Shown: positions 7,626-13,964 of the stretch, one piece after another | Numbering within the stretch: position 1 is the stretch's first letter | Layout of the letters: the number at the start of each line of letters is the position of its first letter | Assembly: GCA_051660685.1 (NCBI GenBank) | Contig: JBOFQB010000060.1 | Coordinates: 1 to 14,165, forward strand | Direction: 5' to 3' | DNA: 14,165 bases | Source: JAVBSX01 sp051660685 | Lineage (GTDB): Bacteria; Planctomycetota; Planctomycetia; Pirellulales; Thermoguttaceae | The notes under the pieces: generated by a model | The model's input: the letters and a program-made list of their open reading frames with translations, nothing else | Database searches by the model: none | What the model was told of the DNA's origin: nothing | Translations under genes and position numbers: made by a program

Positions 7626-7989
7626 AAGATGCGGGATTTTCTCGTTCTCTTGGGCTTAAAACGGTCAAAAGCAGTCCGCGAACAAGTTTTGCGAAAAAGA
7701 GCCATTTTCATTTTTGAACCACGAAAATCACAAAAAACACGAAAATCTCACAAAATACCGTTTTTTGTGTCTTTTGTGTGTTTCGTCGTCAACAAATCCG
7801 ACCTGGCTCGGTTCAAATCGCAAAACCAAACTTGTTAGCGAACTCCCCCCAAAAGCGGGTTCTTTTCCGGGCAGATTGAAAATAGAAGGCAAGAATGGTA
7901 TTTTGTGTCAGGGTTGATTCCTTGATCCAGTGAATGAATACTGCCGTTTTTCCTCCTCTTTCCTCAAATACAAGGTCCCGAGTTTTACC
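7626..7989. other. Intergenic region (364 bases) with palindromes
   Basis: I see no credible gene. The open frames across 7629-7917 run through a palindrome and give translations such as NHENHKKHENL, a known sign of a non-coding intergenic repeat. Apart from the palindrome at 7717-7795, a short hairpin at 7840-7862 (GAAC...GTTC with C/G pairs inside, followed by TCTTTT) could be a weak terminator. Confidence 0.55.
7717..7795. repeat. Imperfect palindromic intergenic element rich in CACGAAAA/TTTTGTG
   Basis: A left arm built of CACGAAAATCAC and similar strings is followed, after about ten bases, by a right arm of TTTTTTGTGTC and TGTGTTTCG that is roughly its reverse complement. The pairing is interrupted. 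Elements whose translation reads like NHENHKKHE or FVSFVCFVV recur between genes in many bacterial genomes, which I state from general knowledge. It lies just after the DUF4832 gene and could act as a bidirectional terminator. Confidence 0.55.
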
Positions 7990-9258
7990 ATGAATACCAA
8001 AAAAGGAGTTGAGTTTTCAAAACCTGTTGAAGAAATTACCTTTACCGAAGTTGTGCCCTTTGACGTCGAGGAGTATTTTAATCGATTTCTGAATGAAATA
8101 CTGCGACTTGGGGCGAGTGATTTTTTCTTGACATCACGAACTGACCGTGTTGATGTTGCGATTCGTTTGCAAGGAATCGTGCAATCAATGGGAATACTGC
8201 CGCATGAAGACGGCGTTCGCCTCATCAGTCATCTTAAAGTTGCAGCCGAAATTGACGTTTCTCGTTCAATGGTCCCTCAAGACGGGCGTATTACCGTTCC
8301 CCTTGAAGATGGTCGTAAACTCGATCTCCGACTCTCCGCTCTCCCAACCTTAGGAGGTGAGGATTTGGCAGTCCGAATTCTCGACCGGGAATCGGCTTTG
8401 TTCAAGATTGAAGACATTGGTTTTCATCCGACCAATTATTCACGTTTGATGATGTTGACGAATCGTCCGGGCGGTTTGGTTTTGATAACCGGACCGACAG
8501 GAATGGGGAAGACGACGACCCTTTATGCGGCGTTGAATTTTTTGAACGACGGAACCCGAAAGATTCATACGTTGGAAGACCCTATTGAATACACCTTAGA
8601 AGGGATACATCAATCACAGGTCAACTTACGTCGTGGTCTTGATTTTCCCGACATCTTGCGGGGAATTTTGCGACAATCGCCCGATGTTATTATGGTCGGC
8701 GAGGTCCGCGATTCGATAACCGCGGAGATCGTTGTTCGGGCTGCAAACAGCGGACAGTTGGTTTTTGCGACTTCACATGCAGGGACAACAGCAGGAGCTT
8801 GTGAAGCGATGCTCGTTCTCGGAGTCAAACCGCAATTTCTCGCGTCAAGTCTTTTGGGAATCATTACACAACGTTTGATTCGGACACTTTGTCCGCATTG
8901 TAAACAACCGCTTGATCCTGACGGAATTCTGGGAGAAGGTCGAGACGGGGTTGGAGAAGGTGTTTTGCGACAGATTCACGTCCCAATTGGTTGTCCTCTT
9001 TGTCGGAATACCGGTTATCTGGGCCGAACCGCAATTGGCGAGGTTATGCGGGCAACGCCGGAAATCAAACGACTGATTCGGCAAGGAGCATCCGCCCATT
9101 TGATTCACAAAACGGCTGTTCAACAAGGAATGCTCGATTTGCGGGCCGATGCTCAGCTGAAATTGGATCAGGGATTAACCAGTTCGGACGAAATACTGCG
9201 GGTTATTCCGTCAACCGAAATTGAAATCGAGGAGGACTATATTTTCATGGAAGGGTGA
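7990..9258 (+). CDS. GspE/PilB-family secretion or pilus assembly ATPase
   Basis: This hexameric-type ATPase powers assembly of a type II secretion pseudopilus or a type IV pilus from the cytoplasmic side of the inner membrane. With the ATG at 7990 it has 422 residues. An N2-type domain (LGASDFFL... and SMVPQDGR) is followed by a Walker A GPTGMGKTT (168-176), Asp box HTLEDPIEY (about 193-201), Walker B PDVIMVGE (231-238), His box TSHAGTTAGA (261-270) and the four zinc-binding cysteines C301, C304, C335 and C338. It is shorter than usual (about 500-570) and has no N1 domain, which normally docks on the GspL/PilM-side platform. Walker A has Met where Ser or Ala is common. A GTG at 7930 would add 20 residues; neither start has a good ribosome site. 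No other secretion or pilus genes are in the window. Confidence 0.87.
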   Translation: MNTKKGVEFSKPVEEITFTEVVPFDVEEYFNRFLNEILRLGASDFFLTSRTDRVDVAIRLQGIVQSMGILPHEDGVRLISHLKVAAEIDVSRSMVPQDGRITVPLEDGRKLDLRLSALPTLGGEDLAVRILDRESALFKIEDIGFHPTNYSRLMMLTNRPGGLVLITGPTGMGKTTTLYAALNFLNDGTRKIHTLEDPIEYTLEGIHQSQVNLRRGLDFPDILRGILRQSPDVIMVGEVRDSITAEIVVRAANSGQLVFATSHAGTTAGACEAMLVLGVKPQFLASSLLGIITQRLIRTLCPHCKQPLDPDGILGEGRDGVGEGVLRQIHVPIGCPLCRNTGYLGRTAIGEVMRATPEIKRLIRQGASAHLIHKTAVQQGMLDLRADAQLKLDQGLTSSDEILRVIPSTEIEIEEDYIFMEG

Positions 9259-9275
9259 GGAATAGGGGGAGATAG
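9252..9275 (+). repeat. Short G-rich repeat after the GspE/PilB-like gene
   Basis: AAGGGTGAGGAATAGGGGGA and the bases after it resemble the G-rich strings at 137-190 and 13541-13576. Here the stop codon TGA falls at its start. It lies directly before the REP-like inverted repeat. Confidence 0.4.
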
Positions 9276-9278
9276 ACG

Positions 9279-9359
9279 AAACGTTTAGCCGAGGAACAAC
9301 GTTCCGCGCGTATTGAAATTTCAGAACGCGCGATACGTTGTATCGCGGCTAAACGGTTT
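9279..9359. repeat. Large REP-like inverted repeat (arms 9279-9311 and 9326-9359)
   Basis: The two arms are about 33 bases and pair nearly throughout, around a 14-base loop; both contain CGTTTAGCCG on the outside and CGCGCGT on the inside. Each arm is also a small hairpin by itself: GGAAC-AAC-GTTCC on the left and CGATAC-GTT-GTATCG on the right. Where the arms differ, the bases inside each small hairpin change in pairs, so folding is kept. It can form one long hairpin or a cruciform with two small arms. It lies in the gap between the ATPase gene and the deoxyhypusine-synthase-like gene and may end transcription of the former. Confidence 0.8.
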
Positions 9360-9402
9360 GGTGTTAAAACTTTTACTTTTCATACTACAGTCACAATTTT
9401 TT

Positions 9403-9408
9403 TATAAT
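9403..9408 (+). promoter_or_regulatory. Possible -10 box (TATAAT) just before the deoxyhypusine-synthase-like gene
   Basis: A consensus TATAAT lies 9 bases before the ATG at 9418. No good -35 box is placed 16-18 bases upstream. If used, transcription would start within a few bases of the start codon, giving an almost leaderless message. Confidence 0.3.
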
Positions 9409-9417
9409 TACAGAAAG

Positions 9418-10386
9418 ATGCCTTTTACACAATTTGATCGAAGTCGTTTGCATTTGAAACCGCTTGGAGAACGTATACACGATTTACACTGGAACAAGAC
9501 CATGATGTCTCTTGAAGGGGAGATACCAAAGTTTGAACATCCAACAATTGATGTTCTTGCGGATCGAATTCGTCGCGCCAAAGAACAGAAAAGTACCGTT
9601 CTCTGGATGATGGGGGCCCATGTTTTGCGAGCCGGAACCGCGCCCTTTATCATTGAATTGATGAAGCAAGGTTATGTGAATCACATTGCATTTAATGGAG
9701 CGGGAGGAATTCACGATTTTGAATTTGCAATGATTGGGGCAACAACCGAGAGTGTTGCAAAGTATATCAGTGAAGGACAATTTGGACTTTGGAAAGAGTC
9801 GGGCGAACTGAATGAGGTTGCGAAAGATGCCGTTCGTGACGGAATCGGGTTTGGTGAAGCAATTGGTCGACGAATTGCCGAAAAGGATTATCCGTATAAA
9901 GAGACAAGTGTTTTCTACAATGCTTACAAATTGCAGATTCCGGCAACGGTTCATGTTGGAATCGGTTGTGATTTCATACACGAACATCCCAATTGTGACG
10001 GAGCAGCACTTGGAGCTGCGTCGTACACCGACTTTTTGATTTATGCGGCGTCGATTGAGAAACTCGAAGGAGGGGTCTTCTGTAACTTTGGAAGTGGTGT
10101 AATCGGTCCTGAAGTCTACCTTAAAGCAATTTCCATGTCGCGCAACGTCGCACATCAAGAGGGTCGCCAAATTACCCATTTTACAACGGCGGTTTTTGAC
10201 CTGTTACCTCTTGAGGGGAAGGACGTTCACGAAACTCCGCCGAAAAGTGACCCGAGATACTATTTTCGACCCTGGAAGACGATTCTTTCGCGGACAGTTG
10301 CAGATGGAGGAGAGAGTTTTTATGTGCAAGGTGAACACAAAGCGACCGTTCCGAATCTCGCCCGAAAAATTCTGGCGGAAAAGTAA
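9418..10386 (+). CDS. Deoxyhypusine-synthase-like protein lacking the catalytic lysine
   Basis: The 322-residue product (ATG at 9418) resembles the deoxyhypusine synthase (DS) family, which transfers an aminobutyl group from spermidine using NAD. Matching blocks are MMGAHVLRAGTAPFIIELM (64-82), VNHIAFNGAGGIHDFEFAM (87-105, compare the TTAGG block of the synthase), AYKLQIP (169-175) and FGSGVIGPEVYLKAISMSRN (224-243). In true synthases the last block reads GGGVxKHH with the lysine that carries the intermediate; here that place seems to be GSGVIGPE, without lysine. Bacteria lack eIF5A in any case, so another reaction, perhaps on polyamines or another NAD-dependent step, is more likely. The frame is open back to 9313, but that part runs into the REP-like repeat and has poor translation. 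Homology is by eye, so the family call is moderate. Confidence 0.6.
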   Translation: MPFTQFDRSRLHLKPLGERIHDLHWNKTMMSLEGEIPKFEHPTIDVLADRIRRAKEQKSTVLWMMGAHVLRAGTAPFIIELMKQGYVNHIAFNGAGGIHDFEFAMIGATTESVAKYISEGQFGLWKESGELNEVAKDAVRDGIGFGEAIGRRIAEKDYPYKETSVFYNAYKLQIPATVHVGIGCDFIHEHPNCDGAALGAASYTDFLIYAASIEKLEGGVFCNFGSGVIGPEVYLKAISMSRNVAHQEGRQITHFTTAVFDLLPLEGKDVHETPPKSDPRYYFRPWKTILSRTVADGGESFYVQGEHKATVPNLARKILAEK

Positions 10387-10443
10387 GAACGTTTTGCGTG
10401 TCTACTATAAACGGTTAGAGATTATGATTCCACCTATTATTAC

Positions 10444-10448
10444 GGGAG
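10444..10448 (+). promoter_or_regulatory. Shine-Dalgarno GGGAG for the small gene at 10458
   Basis: GGGAG lies 9 bases before the ATG at 10458, which supports translation of this short gene. Confidence 0.45.
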
Positions 10449-10457
10449 AAAATCTTA

Positions 10458-10664
10458 ATGCCGAAGTATAACATCCAATCAGATGACCCAATGGAGATGA
10501 TTTGGGCTGTTCGTGAGAAAATGTACGACGAAACGAAAGAGATGAACCATGAAGAATTTTCTGCGTACATCCGCAAAGGAAGCGAGAGTGCGCGGCAAGA
10601 GATTGCAAAACGTCGTGCAACCTGTTTGTCATATACCAAACGAAATGAAACCCAATCGGAATGA
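10458..10664 (+). CDS. Small helical protein of unknown function (antitoxin-like look)
   Basis: This 68-residue protein (MPKYNIQSDDPMEMIWAVRE at its start) is charged and probably all-helical, with no signal peptide or membrane segment. I do not recognise a named family. Short proteins of the form DPMExIWxxREKxYxETKxM, with an FSAYIRKGSE-like middle, are often found among antitoxin-like small genes, but that is a general impression. A GGGAG site precedes the ATG. The stop TGA overlaps an ATG at 10661 (ATGA), and the next gene most likely starts at 10682, so the two are almost certainly co-transcribed. A toxin-antitoxin VapC pair lies about 0.4 kb downstream, which gives weak support to a role of that kind. 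Confidence 0.65.
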   Translation: MPKYNIQSDDPMEMIWAVREKMYDETKEMNHEEFSAYIRKGSESARQEIAKRRATCLSYTKRNETQSE

Positions 10665-10669
10665 TTGAA

Positions 10670-10674
10670 AGGAG
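10670..10674 (+). promoter_or_regulatory. Shine-Dalgarno AGGAG that decides the start at 10682
   Basis: AGGAG ends 7 bases before the ATG at 10682. The alternative ATG at 10661 overlaps the previous stop codon as ATGA and could be used by coupled translation, but has no ribosome site of its own. Confidence 0.5.
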
Positions 10675-10681
10675 AAAGAAA

Positions 10682-10999
10682 ATGGACGGAGGAGCATTAT
10701 CAGTACCAGTAGTTGTAGGAGTAGGAGTAGCGGCATATACAATACTGGCGAAAAGGGCAATGGGACCTATTATCACGGTTGAACCGTCAGAATTTCTCCA
10801 ATTGCTTGACCGAATGAGCGAAACGCCCCTTATCGTTGTTGCCCAACCGAACTGGTTTGAACGCAAATGGAAACGTCTCAACAAATGGAAATACCTGACC
10901 CGATATAAAGGGTTGACTTTTTTCACAAGGTCGGCGACGGAACTGACTTTTGAGCAAGAGGTTGAACTGGTTGTAACTCCAAAACTTTGGATTATGTGA
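10682..10999 (+). CDS. Small protein with one N-terminal membrane segment, function unknown
   Basis: The product has 105 residues. Residues of about 6-23 (LSVPVVVGVGVAAYTILA) form one hydrophobic segment, likely a membrane anchor or an uncleaved signal. The rest is soluble with a basic middle (WFERKWKRLNKWKYLTRYKG) and a C-terminal part LTFFTRSATELTFEQEVELV that looks like beta strands. I recognise no domain. The preceding 68-residue gene ends 17 bases upstream. Starting at 10661 instead would add MIERRKK, making a positively charged N-terminus. A membrane-bound partner of the preceding small protein is possible but unsupported. Confidence 0.65.
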   Translation: MDGGALSVPVVVGVGVAAYTILAKRAMGPIITVEPSEFLQLLDRMSETPLIVVAQPNWFERKWKRLNKWKYLTRYKGLTFFTRSATELTFEQEVELVVTPKLWIM

Positions 11000-11035
11000 T
11001 TGATTTTCATTGATAATCGTTGAGTGAAATTTGAC

Positions 11036-11044
11036 AAAGGAGGT
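11036..11044 (+). promoter_or_regulatory. Strong Shine-Dalgarno AAAGGAGGT before the antitoxin gene
   Basis: AAAGGAGGT, the longest match to the 16S rRNA tail in the window, ends 5 bases before the ATG at 11050. It would give the antitoxin much stronger translation than the toxin, whose start overlaps the antitoxin stop. Confidence 0.75.
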
Positions 11045-11049
11045 GAAAA

Positions 11050-11274
11050 ATGGCAGTATTGGTCAAGTATGAGGATTTGGACAAACCGGGACCTGCTAAT
11101 GTTTTGCAGCTTAGGATTTTGGATTTGGATTCACTTCCGAAACGGGAGATAACGCAAGAGGAGATAGATCGGGACCCGGTTTTGCGTCACATTCTGGAGT
11201 TCCCGGTTGCGACAGATGAACAAATTAAGTACATGGAGGACGCATACGAGCAATCAAGAGGGCATAAATTATGA
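11050..11274 (+). CDS. Putative antitoxin partner of VapC
   Basis: This acidic 74-residue protein is called an antitoxin from position: its stop overlaps the start of a PIN-domain toxin by four bases (ATGA), the usual order and coupling of VapBC operons. It does not show an AbrB, ribbon-helix-helix or Phd DNA-binding motif that I can recognise; a DLDSLPKREITQEEIDRDP segment sits in the middle and a helical end (TDEQIKYMEDAYEQSRGHKL) may wrap the toxin. It may therefore neutralise VapC without being a classic repressor. It has the strongest ribosome site in the window. Confidence 0.7.
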   Translation: MAVLVKYEDLDKPGPANVLQLRILDLDSLPKREITQEEIDRDPVLRHILEFPVATDEQIKYMEDAYEQSRGHKL

Positions 11275-11645
11275 TTTTGCTCGACACCAGTATTTTGATT
11301 GACTATTATCGAAAAAGGAACAAGCAGAATACCCGCTTTGTGTCGTTACAAACGGATTATTCTCATTTCCTCATTTCATCTATTTCTGAATATGAAATCA
11401 GAGTTGGTGTCGTTCCAGAGTGTCAGGATTTTTGGGATCGTTTTTTGTCAACATTTGAAATAGTCCCCTTAGATTCGAGAGCCGCAAATACGGCTGCAAG
11501 TGTTCAGCAGTTCCTAAAACGTCGACGTATGCAGCTCGGAATCAATGACCTGTATATTGCAGCGACTGCTCTTTGCAATGATGTCCCGCTTGCAACATTG
11601 AATATCGAGCATTTTGCCCGAATTCCTGACCTTTTGGTTCATTGA
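11271..11645 (+). CDS. vapC: VapC-type PIN-domain ribonuclease toxin
   Basis: The 124-residue protein is a PIN-domain nuclease of the VapC kind, which cuts RNA (in studied members tRNA or rRNA) when its antitoxin is lost. The fold's acidic residues are in place: D5 in MILLDTSILIDYY, E42 in SISEYEIRVG, and D93 in INDLYIAATA. The last motif reads TLNIEHFARIPDL (109-121), with His where TRNxxDF-type members have Asp; E113 may supply the fourth acid, and HF variants are common. Length is typical. The ATG overlaps the upstream antitoxin stop. A hairpin follows right after the stop. Confidence 0.88.
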   Translation: MILLDTSILIDYYRKRNKQNTRFVSLQTDYSHFLISSISEYEIRVGVVPECQDFWDRFLSTFEIVPLDSRAANTAASVQQFLKRRRMQLGINDLYIAATALCNDVPLATLNIEHFARIPDLLVH

Positions 11646-11646
11646 T

Positions 11647-11670
11647 CGCGGGGTTCACAAACCCCTTGCG
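11647..11670 (+). terminator. Hairpin after vapC, possible terminator
   Basis: CGC-GGGGTT (11647-11655) pairs with AACCCC (11660-11665) and GCG (11668-11670) around a CACA loop, with a two-base bulge. The stem is strong, but no clean T run follows (CCCCTTTT comes 10 bases later), so intrinsic termination is uncertain. Confidence 0.45.
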
Positions 11671-11732
11671 CAGATCACGCCCCTTTTGACATTTGACGTT
11701 TACACTCTCAACAACAAACGAATGGAACAAAC

Positions 11733-13568
11733 ATGTCTTTTTTCAGTCGGCGATTTTTTCTAGGCGGAACCGTTTCCCTGTTTTCCTCTTTGTTTCTTGG
11801 AAAAGTAACCCGGGGAAAACAGGTTGATTCGGTTGCCGATTCACAGAACATTGCGGATTCACGTCCAGTGAAGATTTTGCGTGAATCGAAGGAATCGCAA
11901 TTGGTCCCTGATATTGTTTTTACAGGCGGAAAAGTGTTGACCGTTGCCCCTGATTTTCAGGTTGCGCAAGCGTTTGCGATTCTTGGGGACCGGATTTTGG
12001 CAGTTGGGAGTGATACAGAGATACGAGGGTTGGTCGGGTCCCACACTCGTGAGGTTGCACTTGACGGAAAAACCATCATGCCCGGGATTGTCGATTCTCA
12101 TGCTCATCCCATTTCGGCTGCAATGTACGAACTCGATCATGAGGTTCCGTACATGGAGACAATTGCCGATGTTCTTGCCTATTTTCAATCGCGGACCCAT
12201 GTTGTTCCGAAAGGGGACTGGATCGCACTTCAGCAAGTGTTCATTACCCGATTGCGGGAAAAACGGTATCCTTTTCGGTCAGAACTCGATTCGGTTGCGC
12301 CCGAACATCCGGTTTTTATGCGGACAGGACCAGATACTATGGTCAATTCACTTGCTTTGTCGAAACTGGGAATCAAAAAGGATTCAGGCGATCATGCTGA
12401 AAGTGGATTCGGTATGATTGAACGGGATTCGGCGACAGGAGAACCAACCGGGATGTTGCGTAATTGTACAGCACTTGGGACGTTTTTGGTTCCAGAGACG
12501 GAACGGTTTGGTCGGGATGTCCAGTTACAACAGTTGAAGAAACTGTTGCGTAAGTACAACGAAGTTGGCATTACCTCGATTGCAGATCGAAATGCGGGCG
12601 ATGCTGACCTTGCCCTTTACGAATCGTTGCGTGATTCGGGAGACCTTTCTTGCCGGATTTATGCTTATCATGAGGTCAATTCCAAATTAAGTGCCGACGA
12701 AATCGAGAAAAAGGTTGAGTCAATTGCCCAAACGCCCCTTGCTCAAAAAAATAACCAACTTTGGGTTTGCGGGGTTAAAATGTTTCTCGACGGGGGAATG
12801 TTGACAGGAAGTGCGAGAATGAGGGCACCTTGGGGAAAAAGCCCGATTTACCGAATTACCGATCCTGAGTACCTCGGTCTACTCTTTGTCCCTGAAGAGA
12901 AATTAACCCGATTTGTCAAAGCGTCCGTCCAGAATAATCTGCAACCGTCAGCACATTGTGTCGGAGATGGTGCTCTCGAAGTCCTGCTCAAAGCGTTCCA
13001 AACAGTCAATGACGAATTGCCGGTTCAACAAGTCCGGCCCGACATCTGTCATGGAAATTTTATGTACGAAGAAGCAATTCCCCGAATCCGCGAATTAGGA
13101 GCAGTCGTTGACATGCAACCCGGTTGGTTGTATCTCGACGGAGAGACGCTCAGAGAACATTTTGGCGAAGAAAGAATGAGACTGTTTCAGCCGTATCGAA
13201 TGTTACTTGACAATAAAATAGCGATTGGGGGCGGTTCCGATCACATGCTGAAAATCGACGCAGAAAAGGCGATTAACTTTTACGATCCGTTTTTGGGAAT
13301 GTGGACGATGTTGACGCGATTACCTCGTTGGACGGACCGACCGTTGTGTCCTGACGAGCGGATAACGCGAGAAGAGGCGATTCGGTTTTACACATTCAAC
13401 AGCGCGTATCTAATGCGGGTTGAGAACGAACAAGGTTCACTTGAACCGGGAAAACTGGCCGATTTCATTGTTCTTGACCGCGATGTTCTCGAATGTTCTC
13501 TTGCCGATTTCCGCCAAACAAAAGTCCTTGAAACCTGGATCGGGGGGAAGGTAGGGAATGGGGGATAG
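11733..13568 (+). CDS. Tat-exported YtcJ-like amidohydrolase
   Basis: The 611-residue protein begins with a twin-arginine signal, MSFFSRRFFLGG (RR at 6-7) and a hydrophobic stretch, so it should be exported folded with its metal in place. The body is a metal-dependent amidohydrolase of the YtcJ/amidohydrolase-3 group, with HxH in PGIVDSHAHPIS (H123, H125), K349 in CGVKMFLDGG, H408 in SAHCVGDGA, H440 in ICHGNF and D503 in GGGSDHML. It ends with the usual small beta domain (EPGKLADFIVLDRDVLE). Such enzymes hydrolyse amide, ester or cyclic C-N bonds; the substrate here is unknown. No clear ribosome site precedes the ATG. The last codons GGKVGNGG and the TAG stop lie in a G-rich repeat like the one ending the glycosyltransferase gene. 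It appears to be transcribed alone. Confidence 0.88.
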   Translation: MSFFSRRFFLGGTVSLFSSLFLGKVTRGKQVDSVADSQNIADSRPVKILRESKESQLVPDIVFTGGKVLTVAPDFQVAQAFAILGDRILAVGSDTEIRGLVGSHTREVALDGKTIMPGIVDSHAHPISAAMYELDHEVPYMETIADVLAYFQSRTHVVPKGDWIALQQVFITRLREKRYPFRSELDSVAPEHPVFMRTGPDTMVNSLALSKLGIKKDSGDHAESGFGMIERDSATGEPTGMLRNCTALGTFLVPETERFGRDVQLQQLKKLLRKYNEVGITSIADRNAGDADLALYESLRDSGDLSCRIYAYHEVNSKLSADEIEKKVESIAQTPLAQKNNQLWVCGVKMFLDGGMLTGSARMRAPWGKSPIYRITDPEYLGLLFVPEEKLTRFVKASVQNNLQPSAHCVGDGALEVLLKAFQTVNDELPVQQVRPDICHGNFMYEEAIPRIRELGAVVDMQPGWLYLDGETLREHFGEERMRLFQPYRMLLDNKIAIGGGSDHMLKIDAEKAINFYDPFLGMWTMLTRLPRWTDRPLCPDERITREEAIRFYTFNSAYLMRVENEQGSLEPGKLADFIVLDRDVLECSLADFRQTKVLETWIGGKVGNGG

Positions 13569-13576
13569 GGAATAGG
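13541..13576 (+). repeat. G-rich low-complexity repeat at the 3' end of the amidohydrolase gene; G-quadruplex motif
   Basis: Runs of 6, 3, 5 and 3 G with short spacers (AAGGTA, AAT, ATA) fit a G-quadruplex pattern on the coding strand. The stop TAG is part of the repeat, read as AAT-GGG-GGA-TAG, the same frame as AAT-AGG-GGA-TAG at the end of the glycosyltransferase. Confidence 0.65.
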
Positions 13577-13793
13577 AAGATCGAAAAAAATGTCTTCTTC
13601 CTTCCATAAGAATGTAGCGTTTCGTCCAGTCTCAGTATTCATGTTGGAAAAACGACGATTCGTTCCATACAGCGCGGTCGAAATTTTCATTCAACGGACC
13701 AAGTAGACTCGACAAAATCGCAATTGGTTTGCCCGGTATTCCTTGAGAACCAGTAAAAGTGAAACACGTCATTCCCGACAATCCGGCTTTCCT

Positions 13794-13821
13794 CAATCCC
13801 GCTTGGGATTGCGTTATGGTA
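13794..13821 (+). repeat. Hairpin repeat unit 1 (forward)
   Basis: CAATCCC-GCTT-GGGATTG forms a perfect 7-base-pair hairpin with a 4-base loop (13794-13811), followed at once by the tail CGTTATGGTA. Confidence 0.8.
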
Positions 13822-13843
13822 GTAACGAATTGTATCTAAACGT

Positions 13844-13870
13844 CAACTCCGTCAGGAGTTGCGTTATGGT
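13844..13870 (+). repeat. Hairpin repeat unit 2 (forward)
   Basis: CAACTCC-GTCA-GGAGTTG (13844-13861) is again a perfect 7-pair hairpin with a 4-base loop, followed by CGTTATGGT. The stem sequence differs from unit 1 at both strands in step. Confidence 0.8.
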
Positions 13871-13887
13871 CATTTCCGCGTTTTTGT

Positions 13888-13914
13888 ACCATAACGGAAC
13901 CCCTAAAGGGGTTC
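13888..13914 (-). repeat. Hairpin repeat unit 3 (inverted)
   Basis: The tail ACCATAACG (reverse complement of the forward tail, 13888-13896) is followed by GAACCCC-TAAA-GGGGTTC (13897-13914), a perfect 7-pair hairpin. Confidence 0.8.
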
Positions 13915-13938
13915 GGATTTGTTTTTCAATCGTCATCT

Positions 13939-13964
13939 ACCATAACGCAACCTCTACGAGGTTG
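13939..13964 (-). repeat. Hairpin repeat unit 4 (inverted)
   Basis: ACCATAACG (13939-13947) is followed by CAACCTC-TAC-GAGGTTG (13948-13964), a 7-pair hairpin with a 3-base loop. Confidence 0.8.

Noticed and set aside
7629..7917. Two overlapping open frames after the DUF4832 gene
   Set aside because: Both run through the CACGAAAA palindrome, with repeat-like translations and no ribosome sites.
9313..9417. N-terminal extension of the deoxyhypusine-synthase-like protein
   Set aside because: The extra 35 codons start inside the REP-like repeat and show no family similarity; the ATG at 9418 begins the recognisable protein.
13794..13964. CRISPR array
   Set aside because: Units are hairpins with varying stems in two orientations, not identical direct repeats with even spacers, and no cas gene is present.
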